Positions 1 through 12,579 of a DNA stretch of 64,000 bases are shown here, one piece after another. The notes under the pieces are model-generated. The model was given only the letters and a program-made list of their open reading frames with translations. It searched no databases and was not told where the DNA came from. The translations under genes were made by a program, and so were the position numbers. Source of the stretch: Alviniconcha marisindica (taxonomy: Eukaryota; Mollusca; Gastropoda; Provannidae); contig JABMCL010001896.1 of NCBI GenBank assembly GCA_018857735.1, positions 401,001 through 465,000 on the forward strand, in the 5' to 3' direction. Position 1 is the first letter of the stretch; every line of letters starts with the position of its first letter.

Positions 1-29
1 TAACACAATGTGTCAGCAGTACATAGGTG

Positions 30-1035
30 GGTCATTCTGAAAACTGGACCAAAGAAGGTGCCGCTTTCCCGATGAAATGAAAACAAATCTAAAACAAAAC
101 TTTTTAACTACGCTGTATTTCCGATGAAATGTGTTTGGAGAAATAAGGGAAATGACACAGTTTGTGAATGCATCATTATTTCTTGTGCTATGGGTCTTTT
201 TTGGTACAAATAACAGTTTTATTGGCGTCATTTGTGACATGGCTAAAAAATAAAAAATAAAGGTTAGCTGATCGTAGATATTTCCTTGAAAGCGTTCATG
301 ACTGAATAAAAACAGATTTCATAACAAATAATGCGGCTAACTCTTACATAAAAAAATAGTTATTGTGTGTTGCTTCCTACTAATAACTCCAAACAACAAA
401 AAGATTATCCGGCAGTGTCCCGCACGTTACTTATGGTGTCTTCTCAGTGTGTATCACGATACTGTGACTTGTTCACAACAGAAACTAAAGAACTTTTTTT
501 TCTTCTTTTTTTTCTTCTTTTTAACTGCTTGTGTCATTACCGTATCTCCCCTTGTCTTTTTTGCTTGGTTGATAATATGAGAGTAGATAAGACATAAATT
601 ACAATAATTTCTTTAGGGGTGGTTTACGTGGTGTCTTAAAATGGTGTAACGTGCGAGCACACAAAAGAAATATTTCTGTTAGTACCAACTACCATTGACT
701 GTTAGTACCATTGACCTCAGACCTACCCTAACGTTTGAGTGCACATCAGCTGACTGAGGGCAACAGCTTTTGACCTCTTTCTACTCTGTGTGTGGTGCAT
801 TATTTGCCTACAAAAGGGAAATCACTGTGGTGTCTTCGCTGGTGAGCGCGGTAACGCGCGGGTCAACTATTTGTTCCTTGTCTGTTGAGCATTTTTAGGC
901 AACCTTTTGTAACCAAACATGGTATGTGGTGCACCACCATGAGCAGGGAATGTCATGCAAAAAAATTGGGATTCTATCTTCAAGGTCAAGGTCACAGTGA
1001 GGGCTTATATAATCAAAATATGACGGTTTCTACTA
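30..1035. repeat. Dispersed repeat, copy 1 (about 1 kb)
   Basis: This stretch is closely similar, with indels, to 13925-14895. Shared landmarks are the 'gtgccgctttccc' start, 'gtgtttggagaaataaggga', the 'cgagcacacaaaag' block and the end motif 'caaggtcaaggtca' followed by 'tatataatcaaaatatgacg'. No coding frame is convincing. It is probably a non-autonomous transposable element of unknown class. Confidence 0.75.
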
Positions 1036-1112
1036 TATATTTTATTCTAAACTAATGCCTTTTGCAAACGAACTCAATTTGATGGTAGATCATCACATGT
1101 GAAATTTTTTGA

Positions 1113-2165
1113 TTGCAAACAGTCACAGGCCGACCCAGCCAGAAATCACCCCGATCAGGGTACTGTGGCAGGTGCTTCCTGTGTTGGTTCTTCTGCGGCA
1201 GCAGCCAGTGGTGCCCTGGCAGGCAACAGGTCATCTCGACTGAGGGTCCGCTCCTGCCCGCCAGAGAATGGTTGGACCCCATACACATGAATGCCGGGGT
1301 AGGGACGTGCGGTCACGACGTGCAGTTCAGGACGCCATCGGTCTTGGATCTTGCTCCTGCCGAGGACACGGTTTCTCAGGCAGACCAGGTCACCAGCGTG
1401 CAATGGGTGATCGGCAGCTTTCTGGTCCGTCTGCTTTCGTCTCTCCGCTGCAGCTTCTTGGAGATGTTTCAGTGCTCTGGCGTGTGAATCCTGCAGGCGC
1501 AGTCGATGCTGCCGTACCCAGTCGGTGGGTCCAACCGCGGACACGGTTGTGCGCCCAAGCAGGTGGTCAACTGGTAGCTGAGGTTCCTGGCTGAACAGGA
1601 GGCGAAAAACCCGTGGAAGTGTGAGGCGTATTGTTATACGCCTTCACGAGCTCCGGGAGGTACTGTGGCCACTTGGACTTCTGTTCCGGGAGCAGGGTTC
1701 GCAGCAGATCATTGAATCGCTCGCACTGTGCGTTGCCACGGGCGTGGTACGGAGTGGTCCGGGTCTTCTTGATGTCATAGAGCTCACACAGGGCTCTCAC
1801 CAGCTTAGATTCAAAGTCCTACCCTGATCACTGTGGATCTTCTGAGGTACCCCGTAGCGTTGGAACCTCTCGTGAAGCGACACCTTGGCCACTCTCCCTG
1901 CCTCCTGGTTGCACGTCGGTATGGCCTGGGTGAAGTTCGAGAAAACATCGGTGAGAACAAGAACATTTTCTCGCCCATCACTAGCAGTCTCAAGCTTTGT
2001 GAAGTCAATTGCCAGGATTTCAAGGGGACGGCTGGCAAACAGATGACTGGAAGTTGTGTGGAGCATGGGGTGTTCCTTGATGCCGGAGGGCATGGCTGGC
2101 CAGGCTGCGAGCACCGGGCCAAGGAATAGAGCCAGTTGCTGTCGTTTTTGTAAATCAGCAGTCAT
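1113..2165 (-). mobile_element. Degenerate Ty3/gypsy-type retrotransposon integrase
   Basis: Three minus-strand frames, broken by frameshifts near 1800 and 1550, read as one integrase. The 2165-1797 part carries the first catalytic Asp in 'LAIDFTKLE' and the second in 'HSDQG'. The 1800-1567 part carries the third catalytic residue in 'GNAQCERFN', followed by the '[15 protein letters not shown]' block typical of the end of the core. The 1544-1155 part reads as the C-terminal domain, with 'DLVCLRNRVLGRSKIQDRW'. No RT, RNase H or LTR was recognised beside it, so it is a dead fragment. The family is assigned from these motifs. Confidence 0.85.
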
Positions 2166-2559
2166 TCCTCCAGGAAGTTCCTCTACACTGTCCCAGTGCC
2201 TCCAGACAGCTCCTCTACACTGTCTCCCGGTTGGTGTGCGACTCTTCTACTTCCAGTCCTGCTCGCAGCGCTAAACTTTGTAGGGAAGCTGGCCTGGATG
2301 GGGACTGAAGGAAGCAGGTTGGAAGCATAAATGAAGAGTCACAAGTCAGAGGTTGCTATAACATAACTTTTATGTACACCAACCAGGAAACAGTGTAGGC
2401 TCTCCCCTGAATCCGATACATGGGTGCCCAATCAGCAGCTCAAAACGACGACCTGTTTCTGCGGCAGGGACACTGGGGGAAAGAGGACGCTGCGGGCCCA
2501 GCGCTCAAGTTTTGGTACTTCGGATGTTAGGGAAATAAAACTTCCGCCCAATCAAAAAG

Positions 2560-3080
2560 AGAAAGGATGACAGATAAAAGGTCATGGCCCGGAACACGCA
2601 CAGTGCATTCGGTGGCTTGTATAATAATAATAATAATGTAAGACAAAGCGCTATATACGTTGGAACCAGAAAGAACAACAATTATGAACAGATGTGTGAG
2701 TAAAGTATTTAAACAATTTAAATACACAGCCAGATTTGCATTACACTGCTTGCCACACACACACGCATGCCCACACACACGCACGCGCGCGGGCGCGCGC
2801 AATTGGACCAAAGAAAACGTTTTTCAAAAGAAAGAAAAAAGAAAGAAGGCTTGGAAGAACTAACAGAGGCAGCATGACGAAGAGAAACAGGGAGCTGGTT
2901 CCAGACAGATGGACATGGAGCCTTGTGATAGAGGGTGACCACTGGAAAGATGGTATTCTGAACAGTTGGGTGTCTGCAGAAGAGCGGAGCAGCAGGGAAA
3001 GAGTGAAAAAGTGAAGAACGTTTGAAAAGTAGATGGGGGCTTGATGAGAGATGATCTTAAAACAGATCAAAGACATATTA
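2560..3080. repeat. Probable dispersed repeat, unclassified
   Basis: The stretch has an ATA/AAT run, an 'agcgctatata' motif like a SINE or LINE tail, a short CA/CG alternating tract (2755-2801), and a purine-rich block with 'gagctggttccaga'. Similar wording recurs near 19060-19260 and 21960-22110. No reading frame is supported. Confidence 0.4.
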
Positions 3081-3112
3081 CGTGTAGTACATATAGTTCA
3101 GGATTACTTAGC

Positions 3113-3116
<4 letters not shown>

Positions 3117-3197
<81 letters not shown>
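3117..3197. repeat. (CA)n microsatellite
   Basis: About 40 uninterrupted CA units. From 3200 to 4960 I see no supported gene, only AT-rich sequence with chance ORFs. Confidence 0.98.
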
Positions 3198-3201
<4 letters not shown>

Positions 3202-4964
3202 TCAGTGTAAATTTTTCATGTCAATGTTGTGCCCAAGCAAAGGTTGTTTCAGAAGCAATTACATACTAATGATGAACTTCAAAATACGCAATTCACATTC
3301 TGATGTGCTCAGTAACTATTCGGGATTTATAAAAATAAAAATAAATTAAAAAGTATTCTGGTAAATAAGTTAAATCAAGCCTATGTTGCTAGGCAGCATG
3401 ATGCATGAAATAAAATTTTAAAAATTTAGTTAAAAATCCACAACAACCGACATTGTTAACAAAAAGAGCATGTAACAATTCTCAGTTCTGCTCTGTTCTT
3501 TGTGCTCTTGGGGCATTTGTTGTTGTTGCACCGTTTCATTCAGAAGTTTTCCGTTAACTTGCTTTGTTAGGCCACAATTGGACGCAGGACTAATTTTAAT
3601 GGAACAGATTGTAAATAGCTCGTCAGACGTTTTTATCTTCTTCGTCTTCTTTAATGATTCGACCAGTGTGTTATTCTTTGTGTCACTAGAAAGGCACCTA
3701 AAGAATTATTTCGATAGGAAAATTAACCACATTATGTTTTGTGTTATTGTGAAAGTTGCGGAGAATGTATCAAAAACTGAACAACGGGCCCCAATTTGTG
3801 TAATAAATGACTGTCTGATTTTACACAACGCATGCTTGTCATATGTTTATTGACGTAATAGGCTATGACCACAATGCATGATGTATGACCTGTGGGAATT
3901 AATTTGCGAGGTCAAAAGTTTGAATCTAATTGATATTAAACAATCAGCCGTCGAAAGAAAAGGTGAAACATATTCCACATAAACTATGATGTGAGCACTG
4001 TGAAAATCATAACGCTGTTATTAAAGATAACACGAATGTTACGCGACAGACATGTTCCAAATCTTCGAGATCTAGACGTAGAGCGCGTGCCTCAAACAGA
4101 CGTTGAAAAAAAGGGACCTTTTTGTCTTCATACACAGACGCCAGGACTCTTCGCATTTCAGTCTTTTCGTGGCTTCCAAAACGTATCTGGCCAAAAAAAA
4201 GTAATAGCCTTTGCGAAGCATTCCAGCTTATTCGTTTCCTTGTTAAGTTAAAACAGCAACTGATCATGGAAGGATTTTCTTGAGGAGAACTACACTTTTC
4301 GGCGGATAGCGATCAACTCAGTAACGCAGATTCCGGCAAACCTTGATCAACGGTATTGTCGTCCCTTCGTTGAAAGCAAGTTTCGGGTAAGTTTGCGCTC
4401 CATTACTGCTGTTCAAGTAGCTGTAATGAGTAACCGGGATTGCTATCAGCAGATTTCATAATGGAACAAAAGGAATTTGGCGTTTGTTTCCGAGAAAATA
4501 TCAGTCACTGCTCGATCGTCCCCGGGGACCGCTACGTTAGCCGGATACCCCAAGTAGTTAATACACAGCACCCACTCTCCTGTCTCATTTTTTTGTTCCT
4601 TTCTTTCCTTCTTTCTCCCTTTCTTTTTCTTTCTTTTCATTATACCACTTTATAGGACTCTGCAGACCCCCTAAAGTGCAGCAAAATCTCCGAGCAGTTT
4701 TCTGCTCATTGGAAGGTGGCTGCCTAACACAAAGACGAAGAAGAAGGAGACCAGAAAAAGTTTTTAGGAGCCAGAATGATTTAAATTCTGAAACAAGAAT
4801 TACTGCTAGCGTTCTAAAACAAGACCCAAACACATAAAAGGTTCAAAAGAACGCTTATTTATTAGGACACAAATATTTTGTGTTTCCACATTCCCTCATT
4901 TCTACGCAAACAACTGATGGTCTAAAAACACAAGAAGACAGTTCTTACAAATCAGCATGCACAC

Positions 4965-5008
4965 ACACACACACACACACACACCACACACACACATATA
5001 TATATATA
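4965..5008. repeat. (CA)n/(TA)n compound microsatellite
   Basis: CA repeats run into a short TA run. The flanking sequence to 5430 holds no recognisable gene. Confidence 0.9.
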
Positions 5009-5437
5009 AACAGAGATACAAACAATTGGAACAGCTTGCCATCCAACATTGTATTAGCAGGAACATTAAACTCTTTCAAAAACCTTCTGGATAAACATTG
5101 GAAAGATAATATATATGGCAGAAGGTAACTGACGAAAGTGAGTCAGGTTTCCTGAAAAGAATAACAAAGCAGGCGAAAAGTCTAAAAAGCCTATGAGCCG
5201 TAATCTGATACGATATATCACTAATACATTCTGAGGGCAAAAATCCAAAGAGACGGTCGGAAATTCCTGGACTGTTTTAAAAGTTATTTTGGGTCACAAA
5301 TATTATCCCAATAATTAAAAAAATCACTGTTATTTTGCTAGGTCATCAGAAGTATGCAAGATCCTCCGAAATATGAACAATGTGAAATGATATGTTTGTT
5401 TTTGTATTGCATTACTTTGCTGTTTTTCCACTTCTCA

Positions 5438-5890
5438 TTGAGAATCAGAAGGCATTGCTTGAAATTTCAGTATCTTAATTGTCTCTCCTCCTGTTCACAT
5501 GATTGCTTTTGTTTCTTTTTCTTTTCTTTTTCTTCGTCTTCTTCTTTTTCTTTTCTTTTTCTTTCTTTTTCTTTCTTATCATCTAGATCTAGATCTCCTC
5601 GGTTTTTTGCTCTTACCTCCTCCCCCATTTAGGCTCCCCAGCCTTTCTCAGTCATAGAATCATATGGTGTGACTGGGAATTCTCGTCATTGAGAATCAGA
5701 ATGTATTGCTTGAAATTTCTGTATCTTCATTTCTCTCCCTCTGTTCGCGTGGTGCCCGCGCCTTGTGGTTCTTTGTTTTTTGTTTCGTGGTTTACTTATC
5801 TAGATCTCCTAGGCTTTTTGCTCTTCCCCCTTCCCCCCTTCGGGTTCCCCCGTCTTTCTCATAGAATCACATGGTGTAAATGCGGGTAGC
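5438..5890. repeat. Two-copy tandem duplication, about 250 bp
   Basis: 'ttgagaatcagaa' followed by 'ttgcttgaaattt' occurs at about 5438 and again at about 5691. Both copies continue through a T/C-rich part to 'agatctcct', 'ttttttgctctt' and 'catagaatca'. The second copy is shorter. Confidence 0.75.
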
Positions 5891-5989
5891 TGCTGCTCAC
5901 TTTCATATATATTAAATATTATATGTATTCAAACTGAATACAAGCAAAGTAAAAGAAAAGGGAAAAATAAATCAGTGGATCTAAAACAT

Positions 5990-7891
5990 AATACACCACA
6001 TTGGAGAGACAGCTTTGCCAATGTGGTTGGCAGTAGTTGTTAACAAGAGAAACAGAAACTAGCTCTTCTAAAGCAAAAATGATACCATAAATTGATGTGA
6101 AATGAAACTCAGACGATAGAGATTTCTTTTAAATTTTTATATTGCCTGTTCTGTCAGGTCGCGGATGTGTCGTCTGCTCACCAAAGTAGTTATCGTTCCA
6201 GACACGTGAACAAAAAGTGTGCTTTAAGCCTTTTACTTCCATGATAGGTATTTAAAAAGAAAAAAAGAGAGAAAAAAAGAAGAAGTATACAGAACGTGAA
6301 ATACACATCATGTTCTGCTCGATTATGATTTATGGGGGAATAGTAAACTGCATGCACAGAAGTTTGAAGCACGCCGATATTCAAGAGAAGACACTCGCGT
6401 GATGTTCAAACTGTGATCAGCAGACAACAAATTCACTTCAGTTGTATTCAAACAGATGTCAACTGCACAAAAAATACAGTAACGGCTGAGTCAGACAGCG
6501 ATTTAGCTCTTGCTAAAACCGAAACTTGTCTAGGTTTCTTCGTGATCTCCCGGGGTAAAAATCATTATGTCTCTCTGAATGGGGCATGTTCGACAGTGCG
6601 TAACCACGGCGTACTGTTGGAATCGGTGGGAGTGTATTGTTTCCGTTGCACGGGTACTCTTACAAGAAACGGCTTTAGGGTTAAACGGCACACCGTTTTA
6701 AAGAGCGAAAATTCATCATTCGAGTGATATCAAATTGAGTACGATTCATGCATGCTTTCCCAGTGCACATTTGAAGTAATATGAACATAATTTTCAATTT
6801 ATTTTTTTTCATGCAAAAAGAAACAAAAAACTTAAACCAATTTTGTACCCCGTTAATCTATAGGGATTTCTCTGTTTAAAAATAGTAACGTGACGTCTGT
6901 CTATTATTCTTGCAAGAGTTCCGGGGCAATTTCCGAATGTAACCGTTTTTTAATCACGCGTTTCTGATTTTCGGCATCAGAACCACGCTCGGCGCAGGAG
7001 CAACTGGGATAATTGTCAAAACTCTCCAAACTCACAATACGTCATTTAGACAAATATGGGCATGTCCAGGACGTAAAATGATCATGGTTTGCATCACAGT
7101 AATTTTTACTGACAGATTGCACAGAATAGAAACAGACATGACAAGTTGAAAAGAAACAATGTTTACCTTGCGACGGCAATGTTACACAATGCTAAAGAGA
7201 GGCTGGACCTAGTGTTAAAGAGAGGCAGGACCTAGTGTATAATATTACATTGCCGTCGCGAGGTTTAAAACAAATCCACAAAAAAAATATATAATTGTCA
7301 TATCTGCTTTATTCAGGTTGTGCAATCTGTCAATAAAAATGACCGTGAACAGTGTGATGCAGTAAATGATCATTTCACATCCTGAACTTGCCCTTATTTG
7401 TCTGAATGACATATTGTGAGTTTGGAGAGAGTTTTAACAAACATCCAAATCGCTCTTGTGCCGAGCTTAGTTCTGACGTCGAAGTCAGGAAAGCGTGATC
7501 GGAAAAGGGTTGCATTCGGAAATCGCCCAGGAACTCTTACATGAATAACAGACAGACGTCACATTGCTATTCTTAGGAAAGAAAGGTAGGTGGGGAAAAA
7601 AATGAAAACTACGTTGATTTTTACCCCGAAAGCATGCATGAATCGCATTCAATTTGATTTTTACTTGAAAGATGAAGTTTCGCTCTTTAAAATTGCACCC
7701 GGAAACCGTTATTTGTATTAGGCGGATCAGGTGAAATAAAAATTAAAAGAGATCACTATCGTCTGAGCTTTGTTTCACATTTTGGAATTATGTTTGCTTC
7801 TGAGGAACTAATTTCAGTTTCTCTTGTTAACAACTACTGCCACCCACAGTGGCTAAGGCTGTAATGAGTTGGTATTCGGTGTTGGTGTATT
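5990..7891. repeat. Giant imperfect palindrome (inverted-repeat element)
   Basis: The first half read forward matches the second half read in reverse. Ends: 'aatacacca' at 5990-5998 against 'tggtgtatt' at 7883-7891. Middle: 'ggcagtagttgttaacaaga' near 6029 against 'tcttgttaacaactactgcc' near 7823. Near the centre: 'gcgacggcaatgt' at about 7171 against 'acattgccgtcgc' at about 7247. The left arm has about 450 extra bases (roughly 6165-6620). The loop near 7190-7235 contains a direct repeat of 'taaagagaggc.ggacctag'. It is probably a foldback transposon or a large inverted duplication. Confidence 0.85.
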
Positions 7892-8076
7892 ATTATTATT
7901 ATTATTAGAGTGGAAAACAAAAGATTGCTAATACTAATAAGGTGACTAAAACAAAACATTATTTGTAGATCGTTCAGTGAGAAGGAACACTGCTGCTATG
8001 CAGCTGACACTCTATGCAGCAAAGACCCATCTAAAGAAAAATGTCTTGAAATTTTTCTTAATAATATATGTTTTTA

Positions 8077-8315
8077 CTACTGAGAAGGCATGCGCTTTAA
8101 AAATGATGGACCTGTAAATGAATTACCGTATTTGTTCATGACGCGTTCAACGGAAGATTTGTGAGCGGGCAGCATTGTGTCTGCGAGAGTAAAACAACGT
8201 TGAATGTAATTATTGTCCTTGGCTTTATACTGACGCGCCAGCTCGCAACAATGTGCCCGATCGCTGAGATACAACAACGATTTTAGTGCGTCAAAATACC
8301 CTCTCAAGAAAGGGT
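8077..8315 (-). CDS. Unidentified coding-like ORF, possible terminal exon
   Basis: About 75 codons end at a TAG (8077-8079). The translation is non-repetitive and of balanced composition, with segments 'GYFDALKSLLYLSDRAH', 'CCELARQYKAKDNNYIQ' and 'NKYGNSFTGPSFLKRM'. This is unlike the low-complexity ORFs around it. Upstream on the same strand lies a pyrimidine-rich tract (8330-8358) that could serve an acceptor near 8312, so it may be a last exon. The frame stays open further upstream, but that part is homopolymeric. I do not recognise the family. It could be a host exon or a fragment of a mobile or viral insertion. Confidence 0.4.
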
Positions 8316-8888
8316 TTAAATGAGTACGGTACGTAAAAAAGAAAAAAAGAAAAAATATACACATTTCTGGAAAGTCTTGAACTATGGACTTGAAGTCTTG
8401 AAGTCTTGCCAATGCTCGTAATATTTACTTATAATGTTTCTTGGACATTTTTGGGGCGATGTCTTTTAATTTTTGCATGGTTATTACCTCTGTGGAGCTC
8501 TGTCTATTGAGTTATAACTTATTCATACCACTTTTGGTAGTCTCGAGATTATTTCAAGGTCACAGGCACCAGAAAGGTAAAACCGTACATTGTATTTTCT
8601 GATTAAGTTCTTATTCGATTAGGTTTAAAACATGTGTAATTGCTAAAGAGCTTACTTGTTGACAAACCAGATCATAAATCGTTAAATGAAATTTTGAAAA
8701 GAAATGTTAGTGTGTATTTTATTTAATTCCTATCGATGAGACCCGTACTGCTTTTTGTGTGGTGTTCGTTTCCCCTTCAGTTGTTATTCTTTACGTGATC
8801 TTTGATGCTATTTCTTTTATGATAAACCAGTACTGTATTCTTAAATTATTTCACTTGATGATGTGAGTGCGTGTGTTTGTGTACACGC

Positions 8889-8952
<64 letters not shown>

Positions 8953-8970
8953 GTGTGTGTGTGCTGCAGC
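8889..8970. repeat. (GT)n microsatellite
   Basis: Long GT run with rare GC interruptions, about 250 bp upstream of the 5' UTR exon of the micro-exon gene. Confidence 0.97.
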
Positions 8971-9218
8971 TCTTGCTGTTTAGCTTTTTGTGATTAGGAT
9001 TGCTTGTAGTCATTGTTATTGTTTTTGTTTATTTTTTTCAGCTTGCGGTGTCTCAACATGGGTGTCTTTTATATCTGAATTCCGTCGCCCACCGAGCTCA
9101 ATGTTTTTTTGTTTTGTTATGTCAGAGGCTCACACCTTACTATTTCATTATGATGATGATTATAAACACATTCGATTTGGTTTTTAGGATTGCTAACGAA
9201 TCCTTTTTCCCATTCCAG

Positions 9219-9358
9219 ACATCGTCCCCGTCACCCTGAGCCGTGTGAAGGATCAGTCAAACAGTTCAACATGATTCGCATAAACCTTTTTGTGATCCTG
9301 ATTATTTTTGCTGCTGTCGCAAACCTTTGCAGCGCCGCAGAAAATGAGACTGCGTCCG
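9219..9358 (+). CDS. Micro-exon gene: exon with 5' UTR and signal peptide
   Basis: Acceptor 'cccattccag' ends at 9218. A UTR of 52 nt precedes ATG 9271, and coding runs to 9358 at the donor 'gtaagtgc'. The 29 complete codons start MIRIN, followed by a hydrophobic core of about 14 residues (FVILIIFAAVANL) and a likely signal-peptidase site after CSA. The mature start is AENETAS, with an NET sequon. The exon ends with one base (G) of the next codon, so the intron is phase 1. Because an acceptor precedes it, an untranslated first exon should lie upstream; I could not place it. Confidence 0.8.
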
Positions 9359-9934
9359 GTAAGTGCTTTCTCTTTTGTGCTGATAATTTATTCTTTTTGT
9401 AGCATATATTAGCAAAGACTGGCTGCTGCCTTGGTCCAAATAGACCTAATGCTACTAAATACTGCTCTACTGTGAGCGATTTACTTTAGTGAAAATCTGA
9501 GTACGGAATGACGAGTGTCCCCCCCCCCCCTCCCCGCCCCCAGCCCCTAGCCTTTCCTTTCGAGTAAATTAATATTGCTCTACAGTCTGTGGCGATTTAC
9601 TTCAGTGAAAATCTGATCGTGGGATGGTGATCGCACCGCTCATATTCTCTGACAGGAAAAGGGTTAAAAGTTATTGTGCTTTTTTCTTTTGTTTTGAATA
9701 AGTTTCTGACTGTTGGTAATCATCGGAACTGTTTCACATTTCGACAAGAAAATAATGTAGAGGTAATAATTATTCACTTTCAGGCTGCAACAAAACTTTA
9801 AGGTTGGTTTAGTTCTAGAGTGTTATTTAACCAACACGCTTCAAACTTTCCATAATGATGAATGATAATGCCTGTTGTGAAGCTAGATCTAAACTTTACC
9901 GTGTAAAATAATCACTCTAATTGTTTGTTTCCAG

Positions 9935-9952
9935 GTAACGACACCAGTGCAA
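9935..9952 (+). CDS. Micro-exon, 18 nt
   Basis: Flanked by 'ttgtttgtttccag' and the donor 'gtgagtatt'. With the carried-over G it encodes Gly-Asn-Asp-Thr-Ser-Ala and leaves one base (A), so it is symmetric phase 1. NDT is an N-glycosylation sequon. Confidence 0.75.
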
Positions 9953-10261
9953 GTGAGTATTCTCTCTCATTAGAAGGCGTTCCAGAAAGATACTTTACCA
10001 ATTCTTTGTGCTGGCATTGTGTTACTGTAGAATTGTACTGGCGTGTCGTGTTACGGTGTGAACATGCATGTACTGTGATTCTTATGGGGAGTTTGTGTCA
10101 GAAAGATTTCTTTCGTGAACGTTTTACCCAGATAGAAAGAGGGTTCGCGTTAACTGGGAATTTTAACGGCGAAGTCAGCATGTGCACACACACCTACCTC
10201 GACACACACGCACACATACACACGCGCACACACACACGCGCACGCTCAAACACGTACACGT

Positions 10262-11240
10262 TCGGTCCGATGATTCTGGATGCAGTAGATGCTGTGTGAC
10301 TCTGTCTGAGTCAGCTTCTTGGCGCTGTGTTACCGGCAGACCTGGTTGAACAGCACAATGCTCTCCACCACCGACCGGTAAAAATGGTGAAGGAGCCGGC
10401 TGCTGACAAGGAACTGCTTCTGTTTCCGCAGGAAGAACACCCGCTGACTCACTCTCTTGCAGCATGCGTCCACGTTCGTAGTCCGCTACAGCCTGTCGTC
10501 AGTCACTGTTCCCAGGTACTTACTGGGACACGATGCTGACCTGGCCCTTGATGATGAGTGGGTGTGGTGAAGGCTTGCTGACGGAAGTCAATGACCGGCT
10601 CTGCTGTCTTGGTCACGTTAAGCTCCAGGATGTTTTGGTCACACCATCGCACCAACTCATCCACTGCAGATCTGTACGTCGCTTCGTCAGCCCAGAGAAA
10701 TCCCGACAGCGACGTGTCGTCAGCAAACTTAATCTGCAGGACAGAGTCGCTCGAGGGTCTGCCGTCTGCAGTGTAGATTGTGAAGAGGATGGGAGACGGC
10801 ACGCACCCTTGTGGAGCACCTGTTTTGGTGATCTTAACGTCTGATAGAGTGTTGCCCACCCTCACATTCTGCCGCCTAGCCTGTCTGTTAAAATCTAGGC
10901 AGTGATGGTTGGGTTGACTGCCTGATCAAGCAGCTTGTCAAACAGTAGGTTAGATGCGTCTGTATGGCATTGAAGGCCCTGGAGAAGTCCACAAAGAGGA
11001 GTCTAACGCAAGTGCCGGGTTTCTCGAGGTGTTGGTAGACTCTGTGGAACTTTGTCAGGATGGCGTCGTCTGGTGTTCTACGTACGGCAGAGGGTCATGG
11101 TGGGCTGCCTTCTGGAGTCACAGTTCCTTAAGCACGACCCTCTCTGCGCACTTGAATGGGACAGCAATCGAAGCTACTGGCCTGTAGTCGTTCAGCTGGC
11201 TGGGAGATCTCTTCTTGGGGACTCACGACGCGGATGATTC
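10262..11240 (-). mobile_element. Non-LTR retrotransposon reverse-transcriptase fragment
   Basis: Minus-strand frames, with several frameshifts, read in order: 'NDYRPVASIAV' near 11190, 'CVRLLFVDFSRAFNAIQT' near 10985, 'GAPQGCVPSPILFTIYT' near 10800, and the catalytic 'FADDTSLSG' near 10700. A C-terminal part follows with 'LYRSVVES'-like wording in another frame, down to a CA-rich tract at 10180-10262. The order is that of an RT domain. The absence of an endonuclease and the broken frame mark it as a dead 5'-truncated insertion. It sits in the intron between the micro-exons at 9935 and 12676. The clade is uncertain. Confidence 0.85.
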
Positions 11241-11649
11241 ACATCCACACATACAAGGCTGCCACCTGTACAGCTCGCTGAGCTTTACTTTTTTATTATG
11301 GTTCTCACTTTATATATACTTCATTAGTATTTTTGTTATTACGTCCCAACTTGTCAGTGGCTCTGATTGGTTGAAAGGGATTGTTCGTTCAGGCTTCGGC
11401 GTCTTTGGAAAAAATCATCAACACAAATTTCTATTCATAGTTTGCGTCGCGTGTAGTTAATATTTTTGATGTAGTTTAGGGTCTAAAGGTCAGGTACAGC
11501 TTCAAACTGCTCGTCTAGGGCTCGTGTTAACCGGTAATTCAAGGTATTTTACCGGTTAAAATCAGCATATACCTGGGAAGGGGGGGGGGGGGGGGAGAGG
11601 AATCATTAGCAATCTGTCAGACACAGCCTGGCTGTTTGTTTGACTGGGT

Positions 11650-12032
11650 CTAAAATATAAATTTAAAAAATGTAAATTAAAAAAGGCACACACAGAGAGC
11701 GTGTGCTGTGTGTGTGTGTTCTAGACGGCGAAGGGAGCAAGGTGTCTTCTGCTGGTAGAGCTCAAGTAGTGGCATAGACAGCCGTGGATCTGACCACTTA
11801 CTGCGATTGTTTGACCTGTTTCCGTGAACTGATTTCAATAAAAAATAAAATAAAATAAAATAATTTATTTTTTAAACAGACAAGGAGAATAACAAAAAGC
11901 CGTAGCTGTTCCCAATATCTGGATGGGACTGGCCTGCAAAGGGGTCCGAGCTATAGAACCTTTTAATTTTATAAAATACTTTATTTTTATTTATTTATTT
12001 ATTTTTAAGGCAGAAAGAGGGAGAGGACGCGC

Positions 12033-12088
<56 letters not shown>

Positions 12089-12310
12089 TGTGTGTGTGTG
12101 TGTTTGATATAAAATCAGTTCACGGAAAAGAGTCAGTTTCTGTAACCGGTCAGAACCACGGCGGCCATCTATACCACTACTAGAGCTCTACCAGCAGAAA
12201 ACACAGTGCTCCCTTCCCCGTCTAGAACACATACACACACACCACCACATCACACGCACTCTCTTTCTCCCTCTGCCTTTTTAACATTTATTTATAATTT
12301 AATTTTTAAT
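11650..12310. repeat. Inverted pair of SINE-like repeats around a GT array
   Basis: The 'ctagacggcgaagggagcaa ... ccgtgaactgattt' block at 11721-11835 is the reverse complement of 'aaatcagttcacgg ... ccgtctag' at 12112-12225. The match continues into the A/T-rich flanks. A third copy in the 12112 orientation, reversed, lies at 18850-18935. The arms enclose (GT)n at 12031-12105. In RNA they could fold into a long hairpin. Confidence 0.8.
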
Positions 12311-12579
12311 GATTTTCTTTTCTTTCGCGTCTTTCTTTCAAAAGAACTCATAGTATACCTTAAAACAGCTCACCCCTGTAAAGGGCTACTACTTTAAGAC
12401 AGTTCACAACTTTAAAAGAAAGCTGGTTAGTAATTCACTGGAGGGTAAGACATGGACTGGGCGCATAAGTAAACATACCTGCACACCTTATTCCCCCCCC
12501 CCCCCCCCTTTTTTTCTTCTCTTTTTTTCTTCTTCTTCTTTTATTTTCCTTCTTCTTCTCTTTCTTTCACTATCCCGTT

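Noticed and set aside
3500..3853. 117-codon plus ORF
   Set aside because: Phe/Cys-rich AT-biased frame, no domain and no splice or promoter support.
6413..6727. 104-codon plus ORF in the palindrome's left arm
   Set aside because: Not preserved in the right arm and no recognisable domain; probably chance.
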